Shown here: positions 8,769-17,041 of the stretch, in pieces | Layout of the letters: each line of letters starts with the position of its first letter | Position numbering within the stretch: position 1 is the first letter of the stretch | From: Rubrimonas sp036788415 | Lineage (GTDB): Bacteria; Pseudomonadota; Alphaproteobacteria; Rhodobacterales; Rhodobacteraceae | Length of the DNA stretch: 64,000 bases | Direction of reading: 5' to 3' | Assembly (NCBI RefSeq): GCF_036788415.1 | Contig: NZ_DAIQNN010000009.1 | Location: 12,740-76,739, forward strand | Translations under genes and position numbers: made by a program | Notes under the pieces: generated by a model | Seen by the model: only the letters and a program-made list of their open reading frames with translations | Databases searched by the model: none | Told to the model about the DNA's origin: nothing

Positions 8769-9539
8769 ATGTCCTCCGACTCCCCCACCGTTCCGGACGC
8801 CGTCCGGGTCCGCACTGCCCTCCTCTGGGGCGGGCTCTGCCATGGCGCCTTCGCGCTGGGGGGCGGCGCGATGGCGCTCGCGATGTGGTTCGGGCTGAGC
8901 CGCTCCCTCGGGCCGTTCGAGACCCCATGGTCGTGGGTTGCCAACGCCGCGCTGATCGCGCAGTTTCCCCTCGCCCATTCGCTGCTGCTGACGCCGCGCG
9001 GCCAGCGCCTGCTCGCCCGCCTCGCCCCCCGCCCCTACGGGCGCGACCTAGCCACCACCACCTATGCGCTCATCGCCTCGCTGCAATTGCTGGCGCTGTT
9101 CGCGCTGTGGAGCCCGTCCGGCGTGGTGTGGTGGCGCGCCGAGGGCTGGGCGCTGTGGCTCATGGGCGGGCTCTATGCGGGCGCCTGGGCGCTGCTCGGC
9201 AAGGCCACCTGGGACGCGGGCCCCGAATTGCAGAGCGGGTTTCTCGGCTGGTGGGCGGTGCTGCGCGGGCGCAGGCCGGTCTTTCCCGACATGCCGGAGC
9301 GGGGCCTGTTCCGCCACACGCGCCAGCCGATCTACGTCGCCTTCGCGCTGACGCTCTGGACCACGCCGACATGGACGCCCGACCAACTGGCGCTCGCGAT
9401 CTTCTGGACGGCCTATTGCGTGCTCGGGCCGCTGCACAAGGAGGCGCGCTTCGCCCGCATCTTCGGCGCCCGCTTCGCCGCCTATCGCGCGCGCGTGCCT
9501 TACTGGCTGCCAACGCTGAAGGGGCGCCGCCATGGCTGA
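8769..9539 (+). CDS. Membrane methyltransferase of the isoprenylcysteine carboxyl methyltransferase (ICMT)/NnrU-like fold
   Basis: A 256-residue polytopic protein with about five membrane segments (about residues 18-40, 55-72, 96-115, 130-150, 200-220). The C-terminal half carries the SAM-binding pattern of membrane methyltransferases of the ICMT/MddA group: RHTRQPIYVAF (about residue 180) and KEARFARIFGARFAAYRARVPY near the end. The substrate cannot be read from sequence. Methanethiol, prenylated or lipid acceptors are all possible. It overlaps the next gene by 8 bp, so it is translationally linked to a soluble UbiG-like methyltransferase. Confidence 0.75.
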   Translation: MSSDSPTVPDAVRVRTALLWGGLCHGAFALGGGAMALAMWFGLSRSLGPFETPWSWVANAALIAQFPLAHSLLLTPRGQRLLARLAPRPYGRDLATTTYALIASLQLLALFALWSPSGVVWWRAEGWALWLMGGLYAGAWALLGKATWDAGPELQSGFLGWWAVLRGRRPVFPDMPERGLFRHTRQPIYVAFALTLWTTPTWTPDQLALAIFWTAYCVLGPLHKEARFARIFGARFAAYRARVPYWLPTLKGRRHG

Positions 9540-10254
9540 GACGATCCGCAACGACCTCGCGATCTACGATCAGGTCGCCGCGCGCTGGTGGGACGAGAGC
9601 ATCCCCTGGGTGCGCACGCTGCGGTCGATGGTTCCGGGGCGGTTCCGGCTGTTCGACCCGATCATGGCAGCGGAAGGCGGCTGGACGGGGCGCGACGTGC
9701 TCGACCTCGGCTGCGCCGGCGGCTTCATGACCGAGGCGCTGGCCGAGCGGGGCGCGCGCGCGACCGGGATCGACCCGGCCGCCCACGCGATCGACGCAGC
9801 CCGCGCGCATGCGCAATCGTCCGGCCTGTCGATCCGCTACGACGTCGGCGTCGGCGAGGCGCTGCCCTATGCCGACGCCAGCTTCGACGCCGTGGTGTGC
9901 GTCGATGTGCTGGAGCATGTCGCCGACCTCGCGGCGGTGCTCGCAGAGGCGGCGCGGGTTCTGCGCCCCGGCGGGATGTTCCTTTTCGACACGATCAACC
10001 GCAACCCGCTCGCCGCCTTCGCCGTGGTGACGATGGCCGAGAACGTGCTCGGCCTGCTGCCGAAAGGCGCGCACGACCCCGCGCTGTTCATCCGCCCGTC
10101 GGAGTTGCGTGTGAGACTGGCGGCCGCGGGCTTTGCGCCGGGACGGATCACGGGCTTCGGACCGCAATGGATCGACCTGAAAGGCCGGTTGCGGTTCGGG
10201 GCGCTGCCGCTCACCGCGATCATCTATCTCGGCTCGGCGCGCAAGACGGGCTGA
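9532..10254 (+). CDS. UbiG-like class I SAM methyltransferase
   Basis: A 240-residue soluble methyltransferase. Motif I is DLGCAGGFMTE (about residues 57-67), followed by GIDPAAHAID, VVCVDVLEHV and VLRPGGMFLFDTINRN. The DTINRN and LPKGAHDPALFIRPSEL stretches are typical of UbiG, the O-methyltransferase of ubiquinone synthesis. It could be the true UbiG or a paralogue. The pairing with a membrane methyltransferase gene is suggestive but does not settle this. No other ubi genes are nearby. Confidence 0.75.
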   Translation: MAETIRNDLAIYDQVAARWWDESIPWVRTLRSMVPGRFRLFDPIMAAEGGWTGRDVLDLGCAGGFMTEALAERGARATGIDPAAHAIDAARAHAQSSGLSIRYDVGVGEALPYADASFDAVVCVDVLEHVADLAAVLAEAARVLRPGGMFLFDTINRNPLAAFAVVTMAENVLGLLPKGAHDPALFIRPSELRVRLAAAGFAPGRITGFGPQWIDLKGRLRFGALPLTAIIYLGSARKTG

Positions 10255-10262
10255 TCCGGCGC

Positions 10263-10499
10263 TCAGAAGGCCTTGAAGGTCAGCGTCGTCGTGGTGCGTT
10301 CCACGCCGGGAATGTCGTGCAGGTTCTCGGCGACGAAGCGCCCGATGTCCTTGCCCGCATCGAGATAGAATTTCGCGAGCAGATCGTAGTCGCCGCTCAC
10401 CGAATAGACCTCCGAGGCGATCTCGCGGTCGGCGATGGCGGCGGCCACCTCGTAGGTGCGGCCGAGCGCGCAGGTGATGTGGACGAAGAAGCACTGCAT
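10263..10499 (-). CDS. Stand-alone Lrp/AsnC ligand-binding (RAM) domain protein
   Basis: A 78-residue protein consisting only of the RAM domain of Lrp/AsnC regulators (MQCFFVHITC, EVYSVSGDYDLLAKFYL, TTTTLTFKAF). It has no helix-turn-helix. Such proteins are thought to sense amino acids or to modulate full-length Lrp proteins by mixed oligomerisation. It is a single gene convergent with the UbiG-like gene. Confidence 0.9.
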   Translation of the reverse strand: MQCFFVHITCALGRTYEVAAAIADREIASEVYSVSGDYDLLAKFYLDAGKDIGRFVAENLHDIPGVERTTTTLTFKAF

Positions 10500-10526
10500 C
10501 GCGAACCCTCCGAAGGCGGCGCGAGC

Positions 10527-11363
10527 CTAGGAGACGTCCAGCGCCGCCGCAAGCGCGCTGTCGGGGTCGGCGAGGTCGTCCACCACGTCGAAATGATGGC
10601 GGCCCGGCGCTTCCACGCAGGCGGTTGCGGCGCCGAGCCCGCGCCAGACGTTCGCGATCAGCGCGGATTGGCGGCGGAACTCCGGCAGCTCGTCCTCGCC
10701 CACCCACGCGACGAGGCGCGCGCCGTCGCGCGGGGCGAGCAGCGCGGGGCTCTCGGCGGCGCATTGGGCGGGGTCGAGCCGCAGGTCGGCGTTCATCGCG
10801 GTGCGCAGGAGGGGGCGGAGATCGTAGACGCCGCTGATACCCACGCAGAGGGCGACGCGGTCGGCGACGGGCGCGGCGAGCGGGGCGCCTTCGCAGACGA
10901 GCCGCGCGGCGAGATGGCCGCCGGCGGAATGGCCGCTGAGGACGATCGGCCCGGCGACGCGCGCCGCCACGGCCTCGACCGCGCGCGCGACCGAGGCCGC
11001 GATGTCGGCGATGCGGACTTCCGGGCAGAGCGGATAGCTGGGGATCGCGACCGCCCAGCCGCGCGCGAGCGGGCCCGCGGCGAGGTGGCTGGAGCCGGAC
11101 TTGTCGAAGGCGCGCCAATAGCCTCCATGGATGTAGATCAGCAGCCCCTTCGCGGCGCCTGCGGGCGAGAACAGGTCGAGCCGTTCGCGCGGATGGGGGC
11201 CGTAGGGCAGGTCGAGCGCGCCCGGCGCCTGCGCGCGGAAGCCCGCCGCCAACTCGGTCCAGCGGGCGAAGATCGCCGGGGCTTCGGGCACGGCGCCGCT
11301 GTTGGAGTAGGCGGCGTCCCAGTCCGCAATCGCGGGTTCAGGCGCCGCGCAGCGGCTCGACAT
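10527..11363 (-). CDS. Alpha/beta hydrolase (arylformamidase/esterase-like)
   Basis: A 278-residue hydrolase of the BD-FAE/HSL-like alpha/beta family. It has the oxyanion motif YIHGGYWRAFDKS (about residues 89-101) and nucleophile elbow GHSAGGHLAARLV (Ser at about 162). A late Asp (GEDELP) and His (RHHFDVVDD) complete the triad. KynB-type arylformamidases and bacterial carboxylesterases share these features, so the substrate is not certain. The ATG at 11363 overlaps the gpt stop region by 26 bp on the same strand. Confidence 0.8.
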   Translation of the reverse strand: MSSRCAAPEPAIADWDAAYSNSGAVPEAPAIFARWTELAAGFRAQAPGALDLPYGPHPRERLDLFSPAGAAKGLLIYIHGGYWRAFDKSGSSHLAAGPLARGWAVAIPSYPLCPEVRIADIAASVARAVEAVAARVAGPIVLSGHSAGGHLAARLVCEGAPLAAPVADRVALCVGISGVYDLRPLLRTAMNADLRLDPAQCAAESPALLAPRDGARLVAWVGEDELPEFRRQSALIANVWRGLGAATACVEAPGRHHFDVVDDLADPDSALAAALDVS

Positions 11364-11850
11364 ATTGCAGCGCCATGTCCCAGGGGAAGTAGATCCAGGT
11401 GTCCTGGCTGACTTCGGTGATGAAGGTGTCCACCAGCGGCCGCCCCTTGGGTTTCGCGTAGACCGTGGCGAAATGGGCGCGCGGATAGGCGGCGCGGACC
11501 ACCTCCAGCGTGCGGCCGGTGTCGACCAGATCGTCCACAACCAGCACGCCCTCGCCGTCGCCGATCAGCCCCGCGTCGGGCGCCTTGAGCACCTGCGCCG
11601 AAGTCTGGCTCTGATGCGAATAGGATTTCACGCATATCGTGTCGATCACGCGGATGTTGAGTTCGCGCGCCACGATCGCCGCCGGCACCAGCCCGCCGCG
11701 TGTGATTGCGACGATCGCCTTCCAGGCGCCCTCGGCCCCCGGCCCCTGATGGTCGAGCCGCCAGGCCAGCGCCTTGCTGTCGCGGTGCACCTGATCCCAG
11801 GAGATGTGGAAGCCCTTCTCGTAGGGCGGGCGGTCGGGCGACGTGCTCAC
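11338..11850 (-). CDS. gpt: Xanthine phosphoribosyltransferase
   Basis: A 170-residue type I phosphoribosyltransferase that salvages xanthine and guanine with PRPP. The N-terminus EKGFHISWDQVHRDSKALAW and the PRPP loop VLVVDDLVDTGRT (about residues 101-113) are those of Gpt. The product retains the downstream FITEVSQDTWIYFPWD segment. It starts with GTG in a 4-bp GTGA overlap with the fabI stop codon, so the two are translationally coupled. Confidence 0.93.
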   Translation of the reverse strand: MSTSPDRPPYEKGFHISWDQVHRDSKALAWRLDHQGPGAEGAWKAIVAITRGGLVPAAIVARELNIRVIDTICVKSYSHQSQTSAQVLKAPDAGLIGDGEGVLVVDDLVDTGRTLEVVRAAYPRAHFATVYAKPKGRPLVDTFITEVSQDTWIYFPWDMALQYVEPLRGA

Positions 11851-12665
11851 TCGGAGATCTCCTTGACCACCGAGATGTCGGGGGCGTGGACCGATTTCAT
11901 GCCGACGACGTGATAGCCGCAATCGACGTGATGCGTCTCGCCGGTGACGGCGGAAGACAGGTCGGACAGCAGGTAGAGCCCCGCCCCGCCGACTTCCTCG
12001 AGCCCGACATTGCGGCGCAGCGGCGAGTTCAGCTCGTTCCACTTCAGGATGTAGCGGAAGTCGCCGATGCCCGCCGCCGCCAGCGTCTTGATCGGGCCGG
12101 CCGATAGCGCGTTGACGCGGATGTTCTTCGGTCCGAGGTCGACCGCGAGATAGCGCACGGAGCATTCGAGCGCGGCTTTCGCGACGCCCATCACGTTGTA
12201 ATGCGGCATGACGCGCTCGCCGCCGAGATAGGTCAGCGTCAGGATCGCGCCGCCCTCGGTCATCAGTGGCTCGGCGCGGCGGGCGAGCGCGGTGAGCGAG
12301 TAGCACGACACCGCCATCGTGTTCTCGAAGTTCTGGAACGAGGTGTCGATGTAGCGGCCCTTCAGCTCGTTCTTGTCGGAGAAGGCGATGGCGTGGACGA
12401 GGAAGTCGAGCTTGCCCCATTTCTCGGCGAGAACCCGGAACAGCTCGTCCATCGAGGCGGGCGAGGTCACGTCGCAGGGCAGCACGATCTCGGCGCCCTG
12501 GCTGTGGGCGAGCGGCAGGATGCGCTTGCGCAGCGCGTCGCCCTGATAGGTGAAGGCCAGCTCGGCCCCCGCGGCATGGGCGGCCTGCGCGATGGCCCAG
12601 GCGATCGAGCGGTCGTTGGCGACCCCCATCACAAGCCCGCGCTTGCCCTGCATCAGACCGCTCAT
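11847..12665 (-). CDS. fabI: Enoyl-ACP reductase FabI (NADH)
   Basis: A 272-residue enoyl-ACP reductase completing the fatty-acid elongation cycle. It has the FabI cofactor site GLVMGVANDRSIAWAIA (about residues 10-26). The catalytic Tyr-x6-Lys is seen in YNVMGVAKAALE (Tyr at about 159, Lys at about 166), and HAIAFSDKNELKG is present. This is the triclosan-sensitive SDR type, not FabV or FabK. The start at 12665 is supported by family length. Upstream is a 132-bp divergent spacer shared with pdxH. Confidence 0.96.
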   Translation of the reverse strand: MSGLMQGKRGLVMGVANDRSIAWAIAQAAHAAGAELAFTYQGDALRKRILPLAHSQGAEIVLPCDVTSPASMDELFRVLAEKWGKLDFLVHAIAFSDKNELKGRYIDTSFQNFENTMAVSCYSLTALARRAEPLMTEGGAILTLTYLGGERVMPHYNVMGVAKAALECSVRYLAVDLGPKNIRVNALSAGPIKTLAAAGIGDFRYILKWNELNSPLRRNVGLEEVGGAGLYLLSDLSSAVTGETHHVDCGYHVVGMKSVHAPDISVVKEISE

Positions 12666-12797
12666 GCGTGAACCCCGCCTGTTGACCGTGCGCGCGGGCA
12701 TAGGTGAAAAGCCCTGCGCCTTCAAGTCCGCCCGCGCCCGCTCGCCATGCCGCGCGGGTCGTCTATGTTCCCGCGACCACCTATGGAGAACGCCCAG

Positions 12798-13421
12798 ATG
12801 ACCGACGCGCCGACCGGCCTTTTCGCGGGACAGGATCCGTTCGACATCGCGCGGGCCTGGCTCGCCGAGGCCGGGAAATCCGAACCGAACGACCCCAACG
12901 CCATCTCGCTTGCGACGGCGGGGGCGGACGGGCTGCCGAATGTGCGCGTGGTGCTGATGAAGGAGATCGAAGGCGCCACCCCCGCGGGTGGATTTGTGTT
13001 CTACACGAATTACGAGAGCGCCAAGGGGGAGGAGCTTGCGCAGAACCCGCAGGCGGCCTTCGTAATGCACTGGAAGAGCCTGCTGCGGCAGGTGCGCGCG
13101 CGGGGGCCGGTGGAGAAGGTGTCGGCGGAGATGTCGGACGCCTATTTCGCCACGCGCGCCTATCAGAGCCGGGTGGGGGCGTGGGCGTCGAAGCAGTCGC
13201 GGCCCTTGTCGGGCAAGGCGGCGTTGCTGGCCGAGGCCGCGAAGGCCGCGGCCTCGCACCCGTTCCACGTTCCGCGCCCGCCGCATTGGGGCGGCTACCG
13301 CATCCGGCCGCTGGAAATCGAGTTCTGGTCGGACGGCGAGTTCCGGATGCACGACCGCTTCCGCTGGACACGGCCAGCTGTGGACAGCGCGGAGTGGACG
13401 GTGACGCGGCTCAATCCCTGA
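12798..13421 (+). CDS. pdxH: Pyridoxamine 5'-phosphate oxidase
   Basis: A 207-residue FMN-dependent oxidase that makes pyridoxal 5'-phosphate from pyridoxine or pyridoxamine phosphate. Family signatures include PNVRVVLMKEI, FYTNYESAKGEEL, VMHWKSLLRQVRARGPVEKV, SRQ-like SKQSRPL and the C-terminal FWSDGEFRMHDRFRW. The ATG at 12798 is preceded by GGAGAA and gives the usual length. Earlier in-frame ATGs are rejected because they add non-conserved residues. Confidence 0.95.
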   Translation: MTDAPTGLFAGQDPFDIARAWLAEAGKSEPNDPNAISLATAGADGLPNVRVVLMKEIEGATPAGGFVFYTNYESAKGEELAQNPQAAFVMHWKSLLRQVRARGPVEKVSAEMSDAYFATRAYQSRVGAWASKQSRPLSGKAALLAEAAKAAASHPFHVPRPPHWGGYRIRPLEIEFWSDGEFRMHDRFRWTRPAVDSAEWTVTRLNP

Positions 13422-13482
13422 GACTCGGAAGCGGATGGCGGGTCAGCGCGGCTTTCCGTCGTTCGACATGGGCGCTGAGGAT

Positions 13483-13559
13483 CGCGCCCCCCCTGGGGGG
13501 AGGGAGGGCGCGGTCCGTGCTGGTCGCACGGACCAAGAGGCGAGCGGGGAGCGCTCGCC
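13483..13559. repeat. Three adjacent perfect hairpins between convergent genes
   Basis: Three inverted repeats stand one after another in the 170-bp gap between the ends of pdxH and the sodium-channel gene. The first is a C6-7/G6 palindrome at 13487-13500. The second is GGTCCGTG/CACGGACC (13512-13519 and 13527-13534) with a 7-nt loop. The third is GGCGAGC/GCTCGCC (13539-13545 and 13553-13559), also with a 7-nt loop. No U-run follows. They may act as a two-way terminator or a REP-like mRNA end stabiliser. Confidence 0.5.
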
Positions 13560-13591
13560 ATTGGCCGGCATCCGCGCCTTCCCGCCCCGCC

Positions 13592-14377
13592 TCACCGCCC
13601 TTCCCGCTCGCGCTCCATAGCGTCGAGCCGCGTCGAAATCTCGCGCAGGCGCGCCAGCACTTCGTCGCGATAGGCGTCGGTGGCGGCGACGTCCTCCTCG
13701 TGATGCGCTTCCTGCATCGAGTTGACCACGAGGCCCACCAGCAGGTTGAGCACGGCGAAGCTCGTGCCGAGAATGAACGGCACGAAGAACAGCCACGCCC
13801 AGGGGTGGGTCTCCATCACCGGGCGCACGATGCCCATCGACCAGCTCTCCAGCGTCATCACCTGGAACAGCGTGTAGGCGGCGGCGCCGATGGTCCCGAA
13901 CCACTCCGGATAAGCGTCGCCGAACAGCTTCACCGCCATCACGGCGGCGATGTAGAAGATCATCGCGAGCAGCAGCACGACCGAGCCCATCCCCGGCAGC
14001 GCCCGCACGAAGCCCTCGACCACGCGGCGCAAGCTCGGCGCGACCGAGATCACCCGCAGCACGCGCAGCACGCGCAGCGCGCGCAGGGCGGTCAGGCTCT
14101 CGGTCGCCGGCGCGAGCGACACGCCGACCACGAAGGCGTCGAACAGGTTCCAGCCGCGGGTGAAGAACCGCCAGCCATGCGCGTAGAGCTTGGCGAGAAG
14201 CTCGACGACGAACACGGCGAGGCAGGCCATGTCGACGGCGAGGATCAGCCCGCCCGCTTGCGCCATCGCCGTCGGCGACGTCTCCAGACCCAGCGCCACG
14301 GCGTTGACGAGGATCACGGCGAGGATCGCGTTCTGCACGCGGGCGGTGGCGAGGAACTCGCGGAGGCGGGCGCGCAT
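13592..14377 (-). CDS. Bacterial voltage-gated sodium channel (BacNav, NavAb type)
   Basis: A 261-residue six-helix ion channel subunit that would form homotetramers. S1-S3 span about residues 15-90. The S4 voltage sensor has four arginines at 3-residue spacing (R99, R102, R105, R108), and S5 follows at 130-152. The selectivity filter is TLESWSM (175-181), identical to that of NavAb. S6 (192-220) leads to a short C-terminal coiled coil rich in Arg/Glu. All these features match the NaChBac family. Its role (motility, pH or Na+ homeostasis) cannot be read from context, and it is a single gene. Confidence 0.92.
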   Translation of the reverse strand: MRARLREFLATARVQNAILAVILVNAVALGLETSPTAMAQAGGLILAVDMACLAVFVVELLAKLYAHGWRFFTRGWNLFDAFVVGVSLAPATESLTALRALRVLRVLRVISVAPSLRRVVEGFVRALPGMGSVVLLLAMIFYIAAVMAVKLFGDAYPEWFGTIGAAAYTLFQVMTLESWSMGIVRPVMETHPWAWLFFVPFILGTSFAVLNLLVGLVVNSMQEAHHEEDVAATDAYRDEVLARLREISTRLDAMEREREGR

Positions 14378-14496
14378 GACGGAACTCCGTGGGGCGGCGG
14401 CGGACTTCGGCGAGATAGGCGGGCGCGCGGCGCGGCGCAACGCCCGCCTTCGCGCCCGCAGCGCCCGCATGCTATGCAGGTCGCGGAGGTGCGGTC

Positions 14497-15240
14497 ATGG
14501 ATGAGTCGTCCGTCCGGAGAACGCTGCTGCTGACAGGCGCGAGCCGGGGCATCGGTCACGCGACCGTGAAGCGCTTTTCCTCGGCGGGCTGGCGCGTGAT
14601 CGCCTGCTCGCGGCACCCCTTCCCCGAGGATTGCCCCTGGGAGGCCGGCGAGCAGGACCACATCCAGGTCGATCTCTCCTCGCCCGACGACACGATGCGC
14701 GCCGTCGACGAGATCAAGCGCCGCCTGCCGCTCGGCAAGCTCGACGCGCTGGTCAACAACGCCGGCATCTCGCCAAAAGGTCCGGGGGGCGAGCGCTTGA
14801 ACACTCTCAACACCAGTCTGCGCGACTGGGGCCGGGTGTTCCACGTCAACTTCTTCTCCTCGGTGGTGCTGGCGCGGGGCCTGTTCAACGAGCTTCAGGC
14901 GGCGCAGGGGGCGATCGTGAACGTGACCTCGATCGCCGGAGCGCGCGTGCATCCCTTCGCGGGCGCCGCCTATGCGACGTCCAAGGCCGCGCTGGCGGCG
15001 CTGACGCGGGAGATGGCGGCGGATTTCGGGCCGCACGGCATCCGCGTCAACGCCATCGCGCCCGGCGAGATCGAGACGGCGATCCTGTCGCCCGGCACCG
15101 AGAAGCTGGCCGAGTCGATCCCGATGCGCCGGCTCGGCAAACCCGAGGAAGTGGCGCGCACGATCTACTATCTCTGCACGGCGGAGAGCAGCTATGTGAC
15201 CGGGGTGGAGATCGAGATCAACGGCGGCCAACACGTCTGA
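14497..15240 (+). CDS. SDR family oxidoreductase
   Basis: A 247-residue short-chain dehydrogenase of the classical type. It shows the cofactor motif TGASRGIG (about residues 13-20), NNAG, the catalytic Ser in NVTSIAG, Tyr-x3-Lys in YATSKAAL (Tyr at about 158) and IRVNAIAPGEIET. The C-terminal GGQHV is typical of the FabG-like group. The substrate is unknown. The gene is divergent from the sodium-channel gene with a 119-bp spacer. Confidence 0.9.
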   Translation: MDESSVRRTLLLTGASRGIGHATVKRFSSAGWRVIACSRHPFPEDCPWEAGEQDHIQVDLSSPDDTMRAVDEIKRRLPLGKLDALVNNAGISPKGPGGERLNTLNTSLRDWGRVFHVNFFSSVVLARGLFNELQAAQGAIVNVTSIAGARVHPFAGAAYATSKAALAALTREMAADFGPHGIRVNAIAPGEIETAILSPGTEKLAESIPMRRLGKPEEVARTIYYLCTAESSYVTGVEIEINGGQHV

Positions 15241-15290
15241 GACGGGCGGGCGCTGGCGGCTATGCGCGGGTTTCCGCCGCACGAGCCCGC

Positions 15291-15815
15291 CTAAAACGCC
15301 TCGTCCGCCCGCGCGCCCCAGAAATCCGCCTTCTCGGCCCATCCGCGCGCGCCCTCGACCGACAGCTCGCACCACTCGGCGCGGCAGCCGCGGATCTGGG
15401 CGACGACGCCGGTCTGGACCCGCGCCACCAGAGCGGCGCCGGCTCGCGGCTCCGCGCGCAGCGGCGCTTCGGGCCGCGCGGTGATCACCGCAGCCCGTCC
15501 GCCGCGCAGCAGGCCGTGATGCACCCACCCCCCTGCCCCGTCGGAATCGACGACCTTGCGCCAGTGGCCGTGCTCGGCGAGCACTTCGAGCGGCAGGCCG
15601 CGGCGCAGGAACACCCAGTCGATGCGATGCGACAGCCCCGGCCCGCGGCGCGCATTGGCCTTGTCGGAGTTGAGCGTCACGAAGCGCGGCAGCGGCAGGT
15701 TGGTTTCGGGGCCGAGGCGCGGCTCGCCGGCTGGGGCCGCATGGCCCGTCGCCAGCGCCAGCGCGATCCCCGCGATCAGGAGGCCGCGCGCCGCGCGGCT
15801 TGGTCGTCTGCGCAT
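15291..15815 (-). CDS. Exported bacterial SH3-like domain protein
   Basis: A 174-residue protein with a cleavable signal peptide (RGLLIAGIALALATGHAAPA, about residues 10-29). Two SH3-like repeats of the YgiM type follow (ANARRGPGLSHRIDWVFLRRGLPLEVL and APLRAEPRAGAALVARVQTGVVAQI). Such proteins act in the periplasm, probably on peptidoglycan. They are widespread in Rhizobiales and Rhodobacterales and often sit beside a 2-hydroxyacid dehydrogenase gene, as here, where it is divergent with a 72-bp spacer. Confidence 0.87.
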   Translation of the reverse strand: MRRRPSRAARGLLIAGIALALATGHAAPAGEPRLGPETNLPLPRFVTLNSDKANARRGPGLSHRIDWVFLRRGLPLEVLAEHGHWRKVVDSDGAGGWVHHGLLRGGRAAVITARPEAPLRAEPRAGAALVARVQTGVVAQIRGCRAEWCELSVEGARGWAEKADFWGARADEAF

Positions 15816-15887
15816 CTCTCGCCTGTTTCCTGTGGTCTTCCGCCGGCCGGGATTCTATCACGGAGCGCACGCACAGGGGAGCCGTCC

Positions 15888-16877
15888 ATGCCGTATCGCA
15901 AGCTCAAGGTCGTCGTCACCCGCAAGCTGCCCGAGCCGGTCGAGACGCGGCTGCGCGAACTCTTCGACGTCGAGCTCAACGCCGACGACCGCCCCCTCTC
16001 GCCAGATGAGCTCGCCGAAGCGGCGGGGCGGGCCGAAGTGCTGGTGCCGACCGTCACCGACCGGATCGACCAGAAAGTGCTCGCCCATGCCGGCGACACG
16101 CCCCTGAGGCTGATCGCCAATTACGGGGCAGGCGTCGACCATATCGACGTGCACACCGCGCGCGAGCGCGGCATGCTGGTGACCAACACCCCCGGCGTGC
16201 TGGCCGAGGACACCGCCGACATGACCATGGCGCTGATCCTCGCCGTGCCTCGCCGCATCCCCGAAGGCCTCGCGCTGATGCAGTCGGGCAAATGGGGCGG
16301 CTGGGCGCCGACGGCGATGACCGGCAAGCGCGTCTTCGGCAAGCGGCTCGGGATCGTCGGCATGGGTCATGTCGGACAGGCGGTGGCGCGGCGCGCCGGC
16401 GCCTTCGGGCTGCAGCTGCACTATCACGACCGCCAGCGCCTGCGCGAGGAGACCGAGGAGGCGCTGGGCCTGACCTGGTGGGAGAGCCTCGACCAGATGC
16501 TCGCGCGCATCGACATCCTGACGATCCACGTGCCGCACACCCCGGCGACCTTCCATCTGATCTCGGCGCGGCGTCTGAAGCTGATGAAGCCCTCCGCCTA
16601 CATCGTCAACACCGCCCGCGGCGAGATCGTGGACGAGAACGCGCTGACGCGGATGCTGCTGAAGGGCGAGATCGCCGGCGCCGGGCTCGACGTCTTCGAG
16701 AAGGAGCCGGCGGTCAATCCGCGCCTGCTGGGGCTGCCGAACGTGGTGCTGCTGCCGCATATGGGCTCGGCGACCGAAGAAGGCCGGATCGACATGGGCG
16801 AGAAGGTCATCCTCAACATCAAGACCTACGCCGACGGCCACCGCCCGCCCGATCAGGTCCTCCCAGCGATGCTCTGA
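15888..16877 (+). CDS. D-2-hydroxyacid dehydrogenase (glyoxylate/hydroxypyruvate reductase-like)
   Basis: A 329-residue member of the D-isomer-specific 2-hydroxyacid dehydrogenases, which reduce 2-oxoacids with NAD(P)H. The nucleotide motif GIVGMGHVGQAVA (about residues 151-163) is present. The catalytic Arg in NTARGE, Glu in FEKEP and His in LLPHMGSAT are all intact. Similarity in layout to GyaR-type glyoxylate reductases is likely, but the substrate is not proven. The ATG at 15888 was chosen because upstream residues in frame are not conserved. Confidence 0.9.
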   Translation: MPYRKLKVVVTRKLPEPVETRLRELFDVELNADDRPLSPDELAEAAGRAEVLVPTVTDRIDQKVLAHAGDTPLRLIANYGAGVDHIDVHTARERGMLVTNTPGVLAEDTADMTMALILAVPRRIPEGLALMQSGKWGGWAPTAMTGKRVFGKRLGIVGMGHVGQAVARRAGAFGLQLHYHDRQRLREETEEALGLTWWESLDQMLARIDILTIHVPHTPATFHLISARRLKLMKPSAYIVNTARGEIVDENALTRMLLKGEIAGAGLDVFEKEPAVNPRLLGLPNVVLLPHMGSATEEGRIDMGEKVILNIKTYADGHRPPDQVLPAML

Positions 16878-17041
16878 GCGGCGCCAAGCCGATCTCGACG
16901 CGCTCGCGGCTCATCGCGGCAACTCCGCCGCGTCGATCAGGGCGCGGGCGATGGTCTCGCGCTCGGCCGGCGCCTCTCCCGGTCGGGGAAGGCCGCGAGC
17001 GGAGCCGCATCGCTCTCCGCTGTAGCTCGCCTCCGACACGA

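Noticed and set aside
16878..17041. Possible small gene between the 2-hydroxyacid dehydrogenase and thrS.
   Set aside because: Only short frames without ribosome binding sites are present. The gap holds the two convergent gene ends and minor dyads.
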